Shown one piece after another: positions 36,882 to 48,460 of a stretch of DNA of 64,000 nt. Position 1 is the stretch's first letter. Every line of letters begins with the position of its first letter. Below the pieces are notes generated by a model that saw only the letters and a program-made list of their open reading frames with translations, searched no databases and was not told where the DNA came from. Source of the DNA: Paguma larvata (taxonomy: Eukaryota; Chordata; Mammalia; Carnivora; Viverridae); contig CM057844.1 in the NCBI GenBank assembly GCA_030068075.1, positions 2,728,001-2,792,000 on the forward strand, written 5' to 3'. Position numbers and translations under genes: made by a program.

Positions 36882-37003
36882 GGGCACCTGGGTGGCTCAG
36901 TCGGTTAAGCATCCCGGCTCAGGTCACGATCTCATAGTTCATGAGTTTGAGGCCCACATTGGGCTCTATGCTGACAGCTCAGAGCCTGGAGCTTGCTTCA
37001 GAT

Positions 37004-37042
<39 letters not shown>

Positions 37043-37064
37043 AATAAATAAGCGTTAAAAAAAA
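36882..37064 (+). mobile_element. Feliform tRNA-Lys SINE (SINEC_Fc-like)
   Basis: GGGCACCTGGGTGGCTCAGT opens the element. The felid-type CTGACAGCTCAGAGCCTGGA follows, then a pure (TC)n run (about 37009-37039) and an AATAAATAAGCGTTAAAAAA tail. This is the clearest taxonomic marker in the window. Confidence 0.95.
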
Positions 37065-38164
37065 GAACACAAATTGGAACCCGTTACTTATGAAGCATAT
37101 GTTTTGTTTTCAAAAATATAGAGAAAAGTAAAAAACATTTGTTATGCTTCAACACAGATAATTTCGTTAATATATAAACTATTTATTATGTATAGTTTTG
37201 TTCAAAATCAGATTATCTATTTCCGTAGCTTCACGTCCAATGATTATATCTATTATAATTCATTAACTGTACTTTGTATGCTAACGGAATATTCAGGTTT
37301 CTAACTTTTGAAAAAGATGTGCAGTTAGTTTTATGACAGATGAGTGTTTTTTTTTGCTGGATTTATTATGTTTAATGCATTTAAAGTACATATTAAAAAT
37401 AATTTTGTTACATAGCATTAAAATACATAAGTCCTCTTTTCTTAATTTCATAAGTAAGGTATGTTCTCCACACATGCTTCACTTTTAAGCCTCTCATCCT
37501 GTATGTAGCTGAGCCAAGAACATATCCCACAGGAAATGTTTGCCAGACGTCAAAGCATATTTGACGTTTTTCAAATAACGCTTTTGGATTTCTTGGCTCC
37601 CTTGTGAAGAGTATCTTCAAGGACAGAGCATTCCTTTCAAATATGTATTGTGTTTTCAATAAAAACATAATCTGCTGTGAATAAATATTACATAAAAAAT
37701 AAATGGAGAGTCTAAAATGGCATACATACACCTTGACAAAACATAGTTTTGGAGATTTCTATTTGACTAACCAAGATAGTTCTGTATTTTTTTTTTAACT
37801 CAGTAGTTCTTAATTCAGGGGTTCCATAAACTTAATGAAAAAAATTGCATCCTTATTTTTGCTAATTTCTACCTGAAACTTAGCATATCCTTCCATTCTT
37901 GGGAGAAAAAAAAGTATCAGCACTGAAATTACAGATACTTCACACCACACTGTGATTATTATTTCAGATCTCTTAACATCTTGTTGGTAGTTATCACCAC
38001 TTTGGGATTATGGTATTTATGTGATGCACCATAAAAGCCTTGTGATTTTAAAGTCCATAAAGAAGCATGTATATTTAATTTCATATATGGGCTTCTTTTT
38101 GATATTATTCTAACTTTAATTCAATATAATTGGTACCCTTTGTAATTCTGTATATCACCTTCCA
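37065..38164. other. Intergenic, no gene recognised
   Basis: AT-rich DNA with T-runs and no supported gene. Diverged repeat text is likely but I cannot assign it. Confidence 0.3.
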
Positions 38165-39200
38165 TACAAAAATTAACTCAAAGTGGATAAGAGAGCTAAA
38201 TGTAAGAGGTAAACTAGGAAACTCTTAGGAGAAAATGCAGGTGTAAATCTGATTCATAAATAAAGGATGGCTTTTCATTTATTTAGGTCTTAACATTCTT
38301 TTTTCAACATTGTGTGGTTTTCAGAGTAGCATTGACCCCTAAACAATTCAGGTTTGAACTACATGGGTCAACCTATATGAGGGTTTAGTGCAAGACTGTT
38401 AATGTATTCTCCTTATGATTTTGTTAATAATTTTTTTCCTCCAGCCTACTTTATTGTAAGAACACACTATATAATACAGGGAACATACAAAGTATGAGTT
38501 AATCGACTGTCTGTTTATCAGCAAGCGTTATCTTCAACAGTAGGCTTTTAGCAGTCAAGGCTTTGGGGAGTCAAAAGTTAGATGTAAATTTTTGGCTGCA
38601 TGGTAAATGGGGAGTGGTAATCCTAACCCCTGCATTGTTCAAGGGTCAACAGTATACATTTTGCACTTCTTTTGCTAAATGTATTCCTAAGTATTTTATT
38701 CTATTTGATGCTATTGTAAATAGAATTGATTTCTTGATTTTGTTTTCAGTTTGTGCATTGTTACTATGTAGTAATACAATTGATTTTTGTATATTGATAT
38801 TGTATCCTGCAACTGCTAGACTCATTTATTAGTGCTTATAGTTTTTAAATATTTTCGTTAGGATTTTCTATGTACAAACAAGATAATGTCATTAATGAAT
38901 ACAGACAATGTTATTCCTTTCTTTTTCTTTTTTTTTTTTTTTTCCTGATCTGCATGCCTCTTATTTCATTTCCAGCCTTAACTGCTCCGGCAAAAATCTC
39001 CAGAACACTTGAATAGCAGTGGCAAGAGCTGACATTTTTGTCTTATTTCTGGTCTTAGGGGAATGTTTTCAGTCTTTGAAGATTAAGTATGATATCTGCT
39101 GTGGGATTTTTGTAGATGTAACAATTTCAGTAACAAAAAAACGAGCCAATAAAGGATTATTAATTTTTACCTTGCTTCTTGAAGAAAGCCTGGGTGAGAG
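38165..39200 (-). mobile_element. Old L1 fragments interrupted by a DNA transposon
   Basis: A short sense L1 piece (about 38165-38262) precedes a longer antisense one. The antisense text TCAACATTGTGTGGTTTTCAG ends near 38325 and resumes at about 38654 with TTTTGCACTTCTTTTGCTAAA, normal neighbours in L1 ORF2. A (T)n run lies at 38928-38944. Confidence 0.65.
38326..38652. mobile_element. Non-autonomous Tigger-like DNA transposon inside L1
   Basis: The ends GCATTGACCCCTAAACAATTC and GCATTGTTCAAGGGTCAAC are inverted copies of each other, bordered by TA on both sides as for Tc1/mariner-type insertion. The interior (GTATGAGTTAATCGACTG, GCTTTGGGGAGTCAAAAG) matches a common mammalian short element. 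No transposase frame. Confidence 0.75.
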
Positions 39201-39487
39201 CCAAAATTTAGTAAAATATTTGCTTTGCAATACTGACACACTATTATTTATGGAATAACATTTGCTCATCAGGCATTTATTTTGCAAGCTTAGACTCAAA
39301 TATTGCTGCTTAGCCACAGAGTCTTAATTTTTATGTCTGCATCTTAGTATTGTTATGGCTTATAAGTATTATGTTTTTACCTTTATAATTTCTTTCTTCC
39401 TAATATCTGAATTATTATAATTAACATCAAGGTTAAAAATAAGATTGATGTATTTATTAGTCAAGTACTAATAATGGTTATATAATT

Positions 39488-39915
39488 TTAACACTCCTCT
39501 TTTTAAATTTTTTTAATGTTTTTATTTACTTTTGAGAGAGAGAGAGAGAGAGAGCAAGAACGAGTGGGGGAGGGGCAGAGACACAGAGTCTGAAGCAGGC
39601 TCCAGACTCTGAGCTCTCAGCACAGAGCCCGATGTAGGGCTCGAACCCACGAGCCATGAGGTCATGATCTGAGTTAAAGTCAGACACTGAATCACGACTG
39701 AGCCACCGAGGAAACACTTTTTGAATTTTTATTCATTTTTGAGAGAGAGTGAGACAGAGTGCTAGTGGGGGATGGGCAGAGAGAGAGGGAGACACAGAAT
39801 CTGAAGCAGGCCCCAGATTCTGCTCTGTCAGCACAGAGCCCAACACAGGTTTGAATCCATGAACTGTGATATCATGACCTGAGCCGACTGAACCACTCAG
39901 GCACCCCTTAACACT
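39488..39915 (-). mobile_element. Two adjacent minus-strand carnivore SINEs sharing one target-site duplication
   Basis: SINE one (about 39500-39718) and SINE two (about 39719-39907) are both reversed. Each has a T-rich tail, a (GA)n block and a reversed tRNA head (GACTGAGCCACCGAGG; GACTGAACCACTCAGGCACCCC). TTAACACT occurs once before the pair (39488-39495) and once after it (39908-39915), but not between them. Confidence 0.85.
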
Positions 39916-40114
39916 GCTATTAATGTTCTCCTTATAGATTCTGATTGCAGTTTTGACAACCATTACCTTGAAAACAATTATGAAACAGCATCCTTTGAAC
40001 CTAAGAAAGGGACACTCGTGTGCTCCCAGCCATGGTTTCCTTCAGGTGACATTGTCTGATTATCTGTATACAGCACCATTATCTAATAGAAATTTTGCTA
40101 ATGATCAAATATTC

Positions 40115-41430
40115 TCTGTCTGTACTGCCCAATCTGGTAGGTACTAGCCTATGGTGCACTTGACATGGGACTAGTGAGACTGAGGAAATGAATTTTTAAC
40201 CTTAATTTTAATGAGTTTAACTAACCACAGGTGATTAGCGCCGGTCGTATTGGATGGTTTATACAAATTTTATCCACCTTGTCCCCAAGTTCTTTCAACA
40301 TCAATTTCTATCCAAAGAGCTGGGAATTTTCATCAACAGCAACAATTAGTAGTCACTCATGTACCTCCACAGTTTTGATGATCTTAGCACCTGGAATTGT
40401 GCCCTCTAGCAGGTGGTTTTTCATTAAGTGATCAAGTTGGAACTAGAAAGTTCTCTTCAAGTCTTTTAAGAACAAAGCTGCCTCCCACACTTGAAAAAGA
40501 ACTTTAGCTAGGGTATGTCTAGGGCAACACGTTGCCCTTGGGCCCCCTCTTGCATCTGGACTCCTCTCCACTTCTGTCCTAACAACATTCACCAGTAGTA
40601 ACGACTGTATTTGTTGAATAGCTGCTATGTTACAAGGAAGGTAACACTCCCTGTGCATAAATTTTATAATTTCCATGACAACCCTGTAAATTAGATATTA
40701 TTTCTTCAGTTTTGGGGGAGAAAACCAGAGATTTAAGTAACTTAAACAAATTCCAACAATGGGTAAGTGGCAAAATCAGGGCTCTGGTGTACTGCACATT
40801 CTAATTCTTTTATCCTAAAGTGAGCTGGAGAATCTTAGTTTCACCACCGACTAGCTGTGTGGCCTTGGGAAGTCACCTACTCCCCTAACCTTCAGTTTCC
40901 ACATCTGGAAAACGAGGCATTGATAATGGATTCCTCCAGCTGGATGGGGAGTAATCCTGAAGCTTATTAAGAGCCCTCTTGGTGCACTGGGGGCATACTT
41001 CCTGGGCTATCTTCAATTCTTTCCTTATTCCTCCTCACCCATGAACCTATTTTTGTCCTTGATCTTTTTTCACAATTGCTTATTGTTATTGGTAAAAATG
41101 CTCAGATGAACTGCATTTCACCCCATTGACATTTAGTGAGTCTCTGCTATGGTCAGGAATCATGCAGGGTGTTGAACACAATCAGTGACTGAATTCAAAT
41201 TGTAGAAATCTAAGTATAGCCTTTTCTAGCTAAAATTTGTTGAGAGTTTACCATGGTTCAGTCATCCTGACTGCTTTACATGGGTAACTCATTCAATTCT
41301 CAGAATAACACTTTGAAGAGGTGACTATTAGGATTCCTCTTCACATAGTTGAGGAAACTGAGGCACAGAGAGGCCGGACTACTTGCTAAATATGACATAA
41401 CTTATAAATGATGGAGATGGGACTTGAATC
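40115..41430. repeat. Cluster of ancient hAT-like and MIR fragments
   Basis: A hAT-like piece lies at about 40115-40255 (TACTGCCCAATCTGGTAGGT). MIR-type SINEs lie at about 40590-40800, 40840-40970 (CTAGCTGTGTGGCCTTGGGA) and 41240-41430. No gene is seen. Confidence 0.55.
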
Positions 41431-43412
41431 CAGCCATGGTGGCTGTAGAGCCCCACACTCCTTACCCCGAGGCTCTGACGTCCCCCACCCTTGCATTTGC
41501 AGGTTGACATGAAAAAGTAACACTGGGGTCGGGGGGGGGGCATAGAGAAACATCTATAACAGGTGCTCAAAAAACTCCTGAGCACTATCTGCAAACAAAA
41601 CATACTGTAGGTGGATGGGGATACAAAGATGTGTAAGAGCTATGCTCCACTCCCAAGAAACTAGATTGTAAATCTAGCAAAGAGCATGATTAAAAGCACA
41701 TGATTACTTGTAAAGCAAGGAAGGTGTGGTAAGTGGGAAACTGCCAATAAAAAGTCCTACGAACTTCACAGAGAGATGAGTTCTGGTTGCTACCAGAAAC
41801 ACTTGCAATCAGGGCAACCTGTCTCCTATGCTTTAAAGAAGGGTCGGATTTCAATAGATGGAGAAGAGACAAAGATGAGAACATTCCTGGTAGACAAAAA
41901 GATAGGAGTCATGGACTGGAGATGCGACAGGATGAAGCATTTCTCTGACAGTCAACAGAAGCCCCTCTTCCTGGAACTTACAGCATCCTTGAGAACTGAA
42001 TTCGACAAAAGGATCGGTTGTAAAGAGATAGGTGAAGGCCATGGGAAGAACTGTGAGTACTGGTCACTCTCTGGGGGCAGGAAGGGCAAAGGAGCCACCC
42101 TTCTGGCAGGCAGAGGAGAGGAGAAGCAGGAGGCCAGGTGTCTCAGAAGTTGTCGGAGGGGGAGATGTGAAAACAGTCAGGGCTCAAAAGTGCAAACGAC
42201 ACAGAGCAAGAAAAAATGAAGAGAGAAAATAAGTTTTCGACTTCAGTATTTAGGAGATGATGGGTATTCTACGAGAGAACTGTTCCAATGAAACAGTAAA
42301 ATGGGGCTAGTCTAGTGAGTCCTCAATGAGGGGGGCAGGGCCGGGGGTCAGTCAAGGAAAAGGAACTGAGTGTGTCATATCCATGGACACATAGACAGTG
42401 GTCCATCCCTTTGCACAGGAGGTACACAGAGGAAGGACAGAAGTTTGAAACGTGCACAGAAACTACAAAGTGATGGCTTAAGTAGACCTGAATAGGACTC
42501 CCCACTAGAGATTGTCATAGTGAATCAGCTAGAACCTGTCCAAGAAGTGAACCAGCCTGCTGAGCAGCAAGACCTGATCTTTGCATGTCCCTCAACTCCT
42601 GTGAGGGCTGGCAGACTTGAAAGTCTTAGTAAAGTTTGAGCAAAGAGTGTAACTGGTCCTGTCCTTTCTCTAGCCTCATGCATCCAGGCAGTTGCTCCCA
42701 CTTTCTGAGATCTTTGGGCTTCGACCTGCAGGTTGGAAAAGGCCAAAGGGATCTTCCCAGCTGTGAAGGCCCCACCCCCAGGGCTGGCTGTCCCTGAAGC
42801 CACCCTACTCCCGCTCAGGCAGCCAGGCAGGGGGCCGTACAGATGAGTTCAGACACCCGACTCAGCCCAGGCAGCCAGTAGGATTTCAGACCATCACCTG
42901 CCTGCTCTCACTGGGAGACAACCCAACTCTCCAAATATGCTGGTCTTTCCTTCTTCTTCCCAGAGGAGCAGAGGCACCTGCCCATTCCGGGGAGCTTCAG
43001 ACCTCAGTCTCCAAGCTGTGCTCCTCCACCTAACTTTCAGGAGGCACTGCTTGTCTTAGCTCTCTTGTATGTCAGGGAGTGTAGGGAAAGACCACTGTAC
43101 CTCATCCACTGGCAGTGTCGACGCCCTACCCCCTCGGTCACTATAGATCAGTACAGTTTGGGGGAGGGGGCGGGCAGGTGCTTGTCTTCGTTTGTGAGTA
43201 CGCCACACTGTCCTGCCCTCTTACAAGGTCTGGGCTCTGACGGACCAAAGAGGCAAGATACCTAGCCAAGCGATGGAATTCGCTTGGGGCTTCCTGGGAG
43301 CCAAGTTTCCTGCCCCAGGGCAAGGCTCACGCGTTCCCCTCACCCTTAACACCTTTCGGCCCAAGTTTAGAGAGCTCCAACGTTGGGGGCTTTGTTTAGA
43401 GTTCAACAGCGC
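41431..43412. other. Intergenic upstream of THBD, no gene recognised
   Basis: GC content rises toward the right end. No open frame has recognisable homology. A G10 run occurs near 41529-41539. Confidence 0.35.
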
Positions 43413-43425
43413 CGCCCCCTGGTGC
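43413..43425 (-). promoter_or_regulatory. CTCF-like motif upstream of THBD
   Basis: On the minus strand this reads GCACCAGGGGGCG, 12 of 13 bases fitting the CTCF core CCASYAGRKGGCR. It lies about 1.2 kb upstream of the probable THBD start site. Motif match only; binding is inferred. Confidence 0.55.
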
Positions 43426-44035
43426 TTTGTTGTGAGTGACCATAGCGGAGACGGCACAGGGTTAAAAAAAAAAAAAAGTTTGTCACTCCGTTACGTTTTG
43501 GAACCACCCCCGGCATTCTTGGTAAGTGAATAAGCGGAAAAGGTCGCGAAAGTGACAGATTTTCATCTCTTCCTCGCTGCTCTCCCTACCCCGTCCGTCC
43601 GCACGACCACTCTTCTGCAACGCAAGTGGCATGCACCTTTGTATCACTCTGATCTCTCAGCCAAATGCAAAAATCCTTAACAGTCCCGAGTGGGATCCGC
43701 TTGGAGCCCGCAGCGCCTTTCCGCGAGGGTTCCCGTGTGCCCCTTTAGGGGTGAGAGATGGACTATCCCTCTGTGAAGCCGGACAAAAACAGGCCAAACA
43801 GGCTAGCGCGCTCCCCAACTCGCCCGCCCCTACAAGGCTCAGCAGGAATTCGCCTGCCGCCGCTTCTGAAGGGTGACAAGACCTTGGAGCCCTGACACTA
43901 TCCTCGAGACTTTCCCACGCGACGAGATGAGATCCAGCCGGGCAGCTAGTGCTCAGGGACCCTTGGGTCCTGGCTTGTGCGCGGGGAACGCTGGTGTTAA
44001 CGCCAGTCTTCTCCCTTTGCGCATCCTCGCGCCAG

Positions 44036-44044
44036 CCACACCCT
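44036..44044 (+). promoter_or_regulatory. CACCC box (KLF-type) in THBD upstream region
   Basis: CCACACCCT is a classic Kruppel-like-factor site. KLF2 is known to induce THBD in endothelium, but whether this copy, about 590 bp upstream of the start site, is the one used is unknown. Confidence 0.3.
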
Positions 44045-44602
44045 CTGTCCTCTGGGACCGAGCGCACCGGTCTCCTGCGCTAAGCATCGGGGGCAGGGTC
44101 CAGCTCTTTTCTAGCGATAGTGTCTTCAGGGAAGTCCACGCTCTTGGCAGCTCCTCCCCAAATCCTCTTCTTGGCAGGCACCTCCCTCTAGAGCTAGACC
44201 CCTCATTCAAAACCTTCCTCCCCCTTCTCCATTTCCCAGGGTTCTGCAATCCAGACTTCCCTTGAAATCCGTGGTAACAATACATTTATAAGAAAAAGAA
44301 ACAGGAGCAAAAGATTAGGAGGGGCTGTGATAAGACTCTTTTAGGACTGTGAGCCTAGTGGCAGGGGCGGACACTGTGTAGCTGACAGAGGTGCTGTCTT
44401 ACCGCGGCGCCTGCGCCTGGCGGTCCAACTCGGGACCTCCCAGCGCCCAGGCTGGGTTTACTCATCCCCGCGAGGTGATCCCAGGCGCGAGGGCGGGCAC
44501 AAGGCGACCGGAGAACCCAGTAATCCGAGAATGCAGCATCAGCCCTTCCCACCAGGCACTTCCTTCCTTTTCCCGAACGTCCAGGAGGGAGGGCCGCGCT
44601 CT

Positions 44603-44608
44603 TATAAA
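44603..44608 (+). promoter_or_regulatory. THBD TATA box
   Basis: TATAAA within CTCTTATAAACC lies 202 bp upstream of the THBD start codon in a CpG-rich region. It predicts a start site near 44631-44636. Human THBD also has a TATA-type promoter. Tandem TTCC (ETS) cores at 44560-44567 lie just upstream. Confidence 0.8.
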
Positions 44609-44804
44609 CCCTGGCCCCGGCCCGCCAGCATGTCAGAGGCTGCCTCCGCAGGGCTGCGCGCGGCGGCTGGACGCGTCTGAGCTGGGAACCAACGCAAGCG
44701 GCTGTCGCCGGCGGCTCCCTACGCCTCTCAGCTGCGATCGGACTTGGGCCCCGTCGCGGCGCTTGCGCTCTCCGAGGCGCCTGCACGCGGTGTGCCGCGA
44801 CAGC

Positions 44805-46547
44805 ATGCTCCGGGTCCTGCTCCTCGGTGTCCTGGCCCCTGCTGGCCTGGGGCTCCCCGCTCCCCCAGGACCGCAACCACGCGGCAGCCAGTGCGTGGAG
44901 CACGACTGCTTCGCGCTCTTCCCGGGCCCGGCGACCTTCTTCGCCGCCAGCCAGGCTTGTGAGCAGCTGGGGGGCCACCTGATGACGGTGCGCTCCTCAG
45001 TGGCGGCTGATGTCATTTCCCTGCTACTGAGCAGCGACAGCGGCGACAGCCCGCGCCTCTGGATCGGCCTGCAACTCCAGCACGGCTGCGACGACCCCGG
45101 GCGACTAGGGCCCTTGCGCGGCTTCCAGTGGGTTACAGGTGACAACCGCACCAGCTATAGCAAGTGGGCGCGGCTCCACGTCGACGGGGCGCCTCTCTGC
45201 GGTCCCCTGTGCGTGGCTGTCTCGGAGGCCGGGGCCCTAGTATCCGGTGAGCCGGCCTGGGAGGAGCAGCAGTGTGACGCGGAGGCCGATGGTTTCCTCT
45301 GCGAGTTCCACTTCTCAGCCTCCTGCAGGCCCCTGCTCGTGGACTCAGGCGCGGTGCCAGCCGCCCAGGTAGCGATCACCTATAGCACCCCGTTCCGGGC
45401 CCTCGGCGCGGACTTCCAGGCGCTTCCGGTGGATAGCTCCGCCGCTGTAGAGCCCTTTGGAGTGGAGCTGGAGTGTGTGGTGCCGCCGGGAGAGGCCGAG
45501 GCGCGCTGGAGCAGGGAAGAGCCTGGCGCCTGGGAATGCAGCGTGGAGAACGGCGGCTGCGAGCACACTTGCAACCGGAGCGCTGGGATGTTGTACTGCC
45601 TCTGCCCAGCTGACGCCTCCCTGCAGGCGGACGGGCGCTCCTGCGCCACCGCGCCTGCGGAGCAGTCCTGCCACCAACTCTGCGAGCATTTCTGCATTCC
45701 CAACCCGGACGTGCCTGGTTCCTACTCGTGCATGTGTGAGACCGGCTACCAGCTGGCTGCAGACCAGCACCGGTGCGAGGACGTAGACGACTGTACCCAG
45801 GTGCCCAGTCCCTGCCCGCAGCTCTGTGTTAATACACAGGGGGCCTTCAGCTGCCACTGCTACCCGGGCTACGACATGGTGGACGGCGAATGCGTGGAGC
45901 CTGTGGACCCGTGCTTCGGAAATAACTGCGAGTACCAGTGCCAGTCCATGGGCCAAACCGACTATCAATGCATCTGCGCGGAGGGCTTCATACCCAGCCC
46001 TCAGGACCCTCACAGGTGCCAGATGTTCTGCAACCAGACTACATGCCCAGCTGACTGTGACCCCAACAATCCGGATTCTTGCCAGTGCCCCGAAGGCTAC
46101 ATCCTGGACGATGGCTACATCTGCACGGACATTGATGAGTGCCAGAATGAAGACTGCCGCGGTACGTGCCACAACCTCCCTGGCACGTACGAGTGCATCT
46201 GCGGGCCTGACTCACCCTTTGCCGGCCAGGTTGCCACAGACTGTGACCCCAAGAAGGTGAACGGTGACAATGACAGTGACAGTGACAGCGGCTCTGGGGA
46301 GCCCCCGGTCAGCCCGACTCCTGGCGACAACTCCATCCCCTCGCCGGTAGGGCCCCTACATTCTGGAGTGCTCATCGGCACCTCCATCACAAGCTTGTCT
46401 CTGGTTGTAGCTCTTTTGGCGCTCCTGTGCCACCTGCGCAAGAAGCAAGGCGCCACGCGGGTGGAGCTGGAGTACAAGTGTGGGTCCCCAGCCAAGGAGG
46501 TGGTACTGCAGCAAGTGCGAACTGAGCGGACGCCTCCAAAATTCTGA
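44805..46547 (+). CDS. THBD: Thrombomodulin, single exon
   Basis: Thrombomodulin is the endothelial receptor that binds thrombin and redirects it to activate protein C and TAFI. The frame encodes 580 aa (human 575). The ATG at 44805 follows the TATA box by 202 bp and opens a Leu-rich signal peptide. Domains: C-type-lectin-like (about 30-169), six EGF modules (about 245-280, 289-324, 326-363, 370-405, 409-440, 442-480), Ser/Thr/Pro stalk (481-518), transmembrane helix (about 519-541) and a short cytoplasmic tail. Met407 in CQMFCNQT, between EGF4 and EGF5, corresponds to the oxidation-sensitive Met388 of mature human protein. The SGSGEPP chondroitin-attachment motif is present (about 495-501). 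N-glycosylation sequons lie at N114, N257 and N410. It is intronless like its orthologues and is a paralogue of CD93. The open frame continues upstream to 44391, but that extension crosses the TATA box and is not coding. Confidence 0.97.
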   Translation: MLRVLLLGVLAPAGLGLPAPPGPQPRGSQCVEHDCFALFPGPATFFAASQACEQLGGHLMTVRSSVAADVISLLLSSDSGDSPRLWIGLQLQHGCDDPGRLGPLRGFQWVTGDNRTSYSKWARLHVDGAPLCGPLCVAVSEAGALVSGEPAWEEQQCDAEADGFLCEFHFSASCRPLLVDSGAVPAAQVAITYSTPFRALGADFQALPVDSSAAVEPFGVELECVVPPGEAEARWSREEPGAWECSVENGGCEHTCNRSAGMLYCLCPADASLQADGRSCATAPAEQSCHQLCEHFCIPNPDVPGSYSCMCETGYQLAADQHRCEDVDDCTQVPSPCPQLCVNTQGAFSCHCYPGYDMVDGECVEPVDPCFGNNCEYQCQSMGQTDYQCICAEGFIPSPQDPHRCQMFCNQTTCPADCDPNNPDSCQCPEGYILDDGYICTDIDECQNEDCRGTCHNLPGTYECICGPDSPFAGQVATDCDPKKVNGDNDSDSDSGSGEPPVSPTPGDNSIPSPVGPLHSGVLIGTSITSLSLVVALLALLCHLRKKQGATRVELEYKCGSPAKEVVLQQVRTERTPPKF

Positions 46548-48460
46548 GGGGCCGCCTCCCTGGCCCCCGGTGTTGGCTAGGCCTTCCCCTTCCTCCTGTG
46601 CCTCTCCCCTTCCCCCAGGCTTACTCCTTGGCCACCTACCCCAAAGCACTTTAGCTGGCATTGGAACTGGAGAAGACTCTCCCCACCTCTTTTGCTGATT
46701 CTACACACTGCTGGGGAGGGGTGGAGGTTGGAAGGAGTATGAGCCCTATCCACTTCCACCCTTCATTGGACAACTGGGCAGAGATGGCAATTTATAATGA
46801 AGACACAGACTATAGAGTGTCCCATGCCCTTGCCAAGGGGCACAGGAAGGGTGAGCGTCGTTGGTTGGCAGTCTTTGGGGCAGACTGTGATCCTGTGGAC
46901 TAGTGAGTGTAATCGAGGTGTCAATAATGAACAAAATATTTATTTTTTAAGTATTTAGAATGGTTTCCTTTTTATTTTGACTTTTACTTTTTTTTTTTTG
47001 CTTTTGTCTTCCACCCTACCTGTATGTCCCAGTACCCACTTTATATCCTTTCTTCTCTTCCTCCTTCCCTTGCTTTCCCATTCCCTTTTTGTATATTTAT
47101 ATACTTCCACTCTTCAGGTGGCAGTAAAACTATCTTGGTGAGTTTTTTGGTTGGCTTGCCTTGATGAAGCTAAGCCCCAGTTCCCTATTCATTTTCTCCC
47201 AATTTCCCCCTACCTGGAACTCAGCCAACCCCTTGGAGTCTGCCGCCTACCCTAGACCCTGCAGAACTCTTCCACATCTGCCTAGGCAAAACTCCTCCGT
47301 GAAACAGAAACAAAACACTACAAACAAGGATGGTTAGGAATCCATTTGCTCTTGAACCAGATTTGCTAACTTATCCTGAAACTTCAGACTTCCAGAACAA
47401 TATCATCTTAATGAGAGTTAAGATGTGAATGCCACTCATTTAACTAATGTTTGCTGGACTGTCATAGATATTCAAATCAAGGAGGGTTTTTTGTTTGTTT
47501 GTTTTTAAAGTTTTAAACAGTGAGCCTGGGTTTTATTGTTGTCACTTTTCATTTGAACCAAAAGGTCTTTATTGCTTCTTATGCCATTTCTTTTTCCCAT
47601 TATTGTAATTGTTGTTGTTACCTGGTTATTTTTGACAATGTTGAAAATGCTCTTGTGATAGCTGTAGATTGAGATGGGAATGAAGGATCTCCCAGGAGAC
47701 AGTTTAAGAAAGTTATGAGCTGCACAGTTTATGTCAGTTACCATTTTGAGTCTTACTCTTCTAGTAATTTGTATTCCAAAATAAAGCAAGATCTGGTGGT
47801 TTCAGATGGGGGGAGGGATTTGGGAGTTTGGGAATGGAGCATGGAGGATGCTCAGTTAGGACTTCACCTTGATCAAGGCCTTAAGAATTTCTCCGACTTC
47901 CAAGAAGCCTTCTCACCCTGGCCACTTAGAACATGGTTGCTGGACAAGAAATGGGATCTGCCTGTCCCTGGCAGCTGGTTAGAAATGCAGAAACTTGGAC
48001 TGCATGAGAATCTATATTTTAACAAGATCTGCAGGGGTCTGTCCAGGATAGCTTGCGAAGAACTGTTTCAGACAGCTTCCAACTTTCTGGAATACGTTAA
48101 ATATGGATCAGTAATAAGTAGCAGGCCAATTCAGGGCCTATATTCTCAAGAAACTGAGGAATTTTCCATTTATAGCTTTGCTTTCTGATAGAAAAGACTA
48201 GGTACACACCTTTAGACATTGCTACACAGGGTTGTTGGTTCAACTAAGCTAGGAATGAAATCGAAATCGTGTTTCACTGTATGGGGAAAATGTATCATAC
48301 GAGTGTATCTTTTGTAATGCAAAGGTTTTCCTCTATTTTGTAAACTCAGCACATTTGTACATAGTTATTTATTTATTGGAGACAAAGTAGAACACAGGCA
48401 AAACTCTTGCTTATGACATCACATGTAGAAAATAAACAAATAACAGTTTGCTTTTGGGTA
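46548..48460 (+). other. THBD: THBD 3' UTR
   Basis: Noncoding sequence with ATTTATTTATTG-type AU-rich patches and a MER5A-like fragment near 47940-48040. AATAAA occurs at 47780-47785 and again at 48431-48436, the latter followed by GTTTGCTTTTGGG. The overall length, about 1.9 kb, suits the known long THBD 3' UTR. Confidence 0.65.
48431..48436 (+). promoter_or_regulatory. Probable THBD polyadenylation signal
   Basis: AATAAA followed by a GT/T-rich element. An earlier AATAAA at 47780-47785 could be used alternatively. Confidence 0.55.

Noticed and set aside
43873..44265. 130-codon frame upstream of THBD
   Set aside because: No homology or conserved features recognised. It lies in the CpG-rich promoter region where stops are rare.
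44391..44804. 138-codon in-frame N-terminal extension of thrombomodulin
   Set aside because: It spans the TATA box and predicted start site, and the ATG at 44805 begins a proper signal peptide. The open frame merely reflects high GC content.
45345..46172. 275-codon minus-strand frame opposite THBD
   Set aside because: Antisense shadow of the EGF-rich THBD coding region, with no signal or domain of its own.
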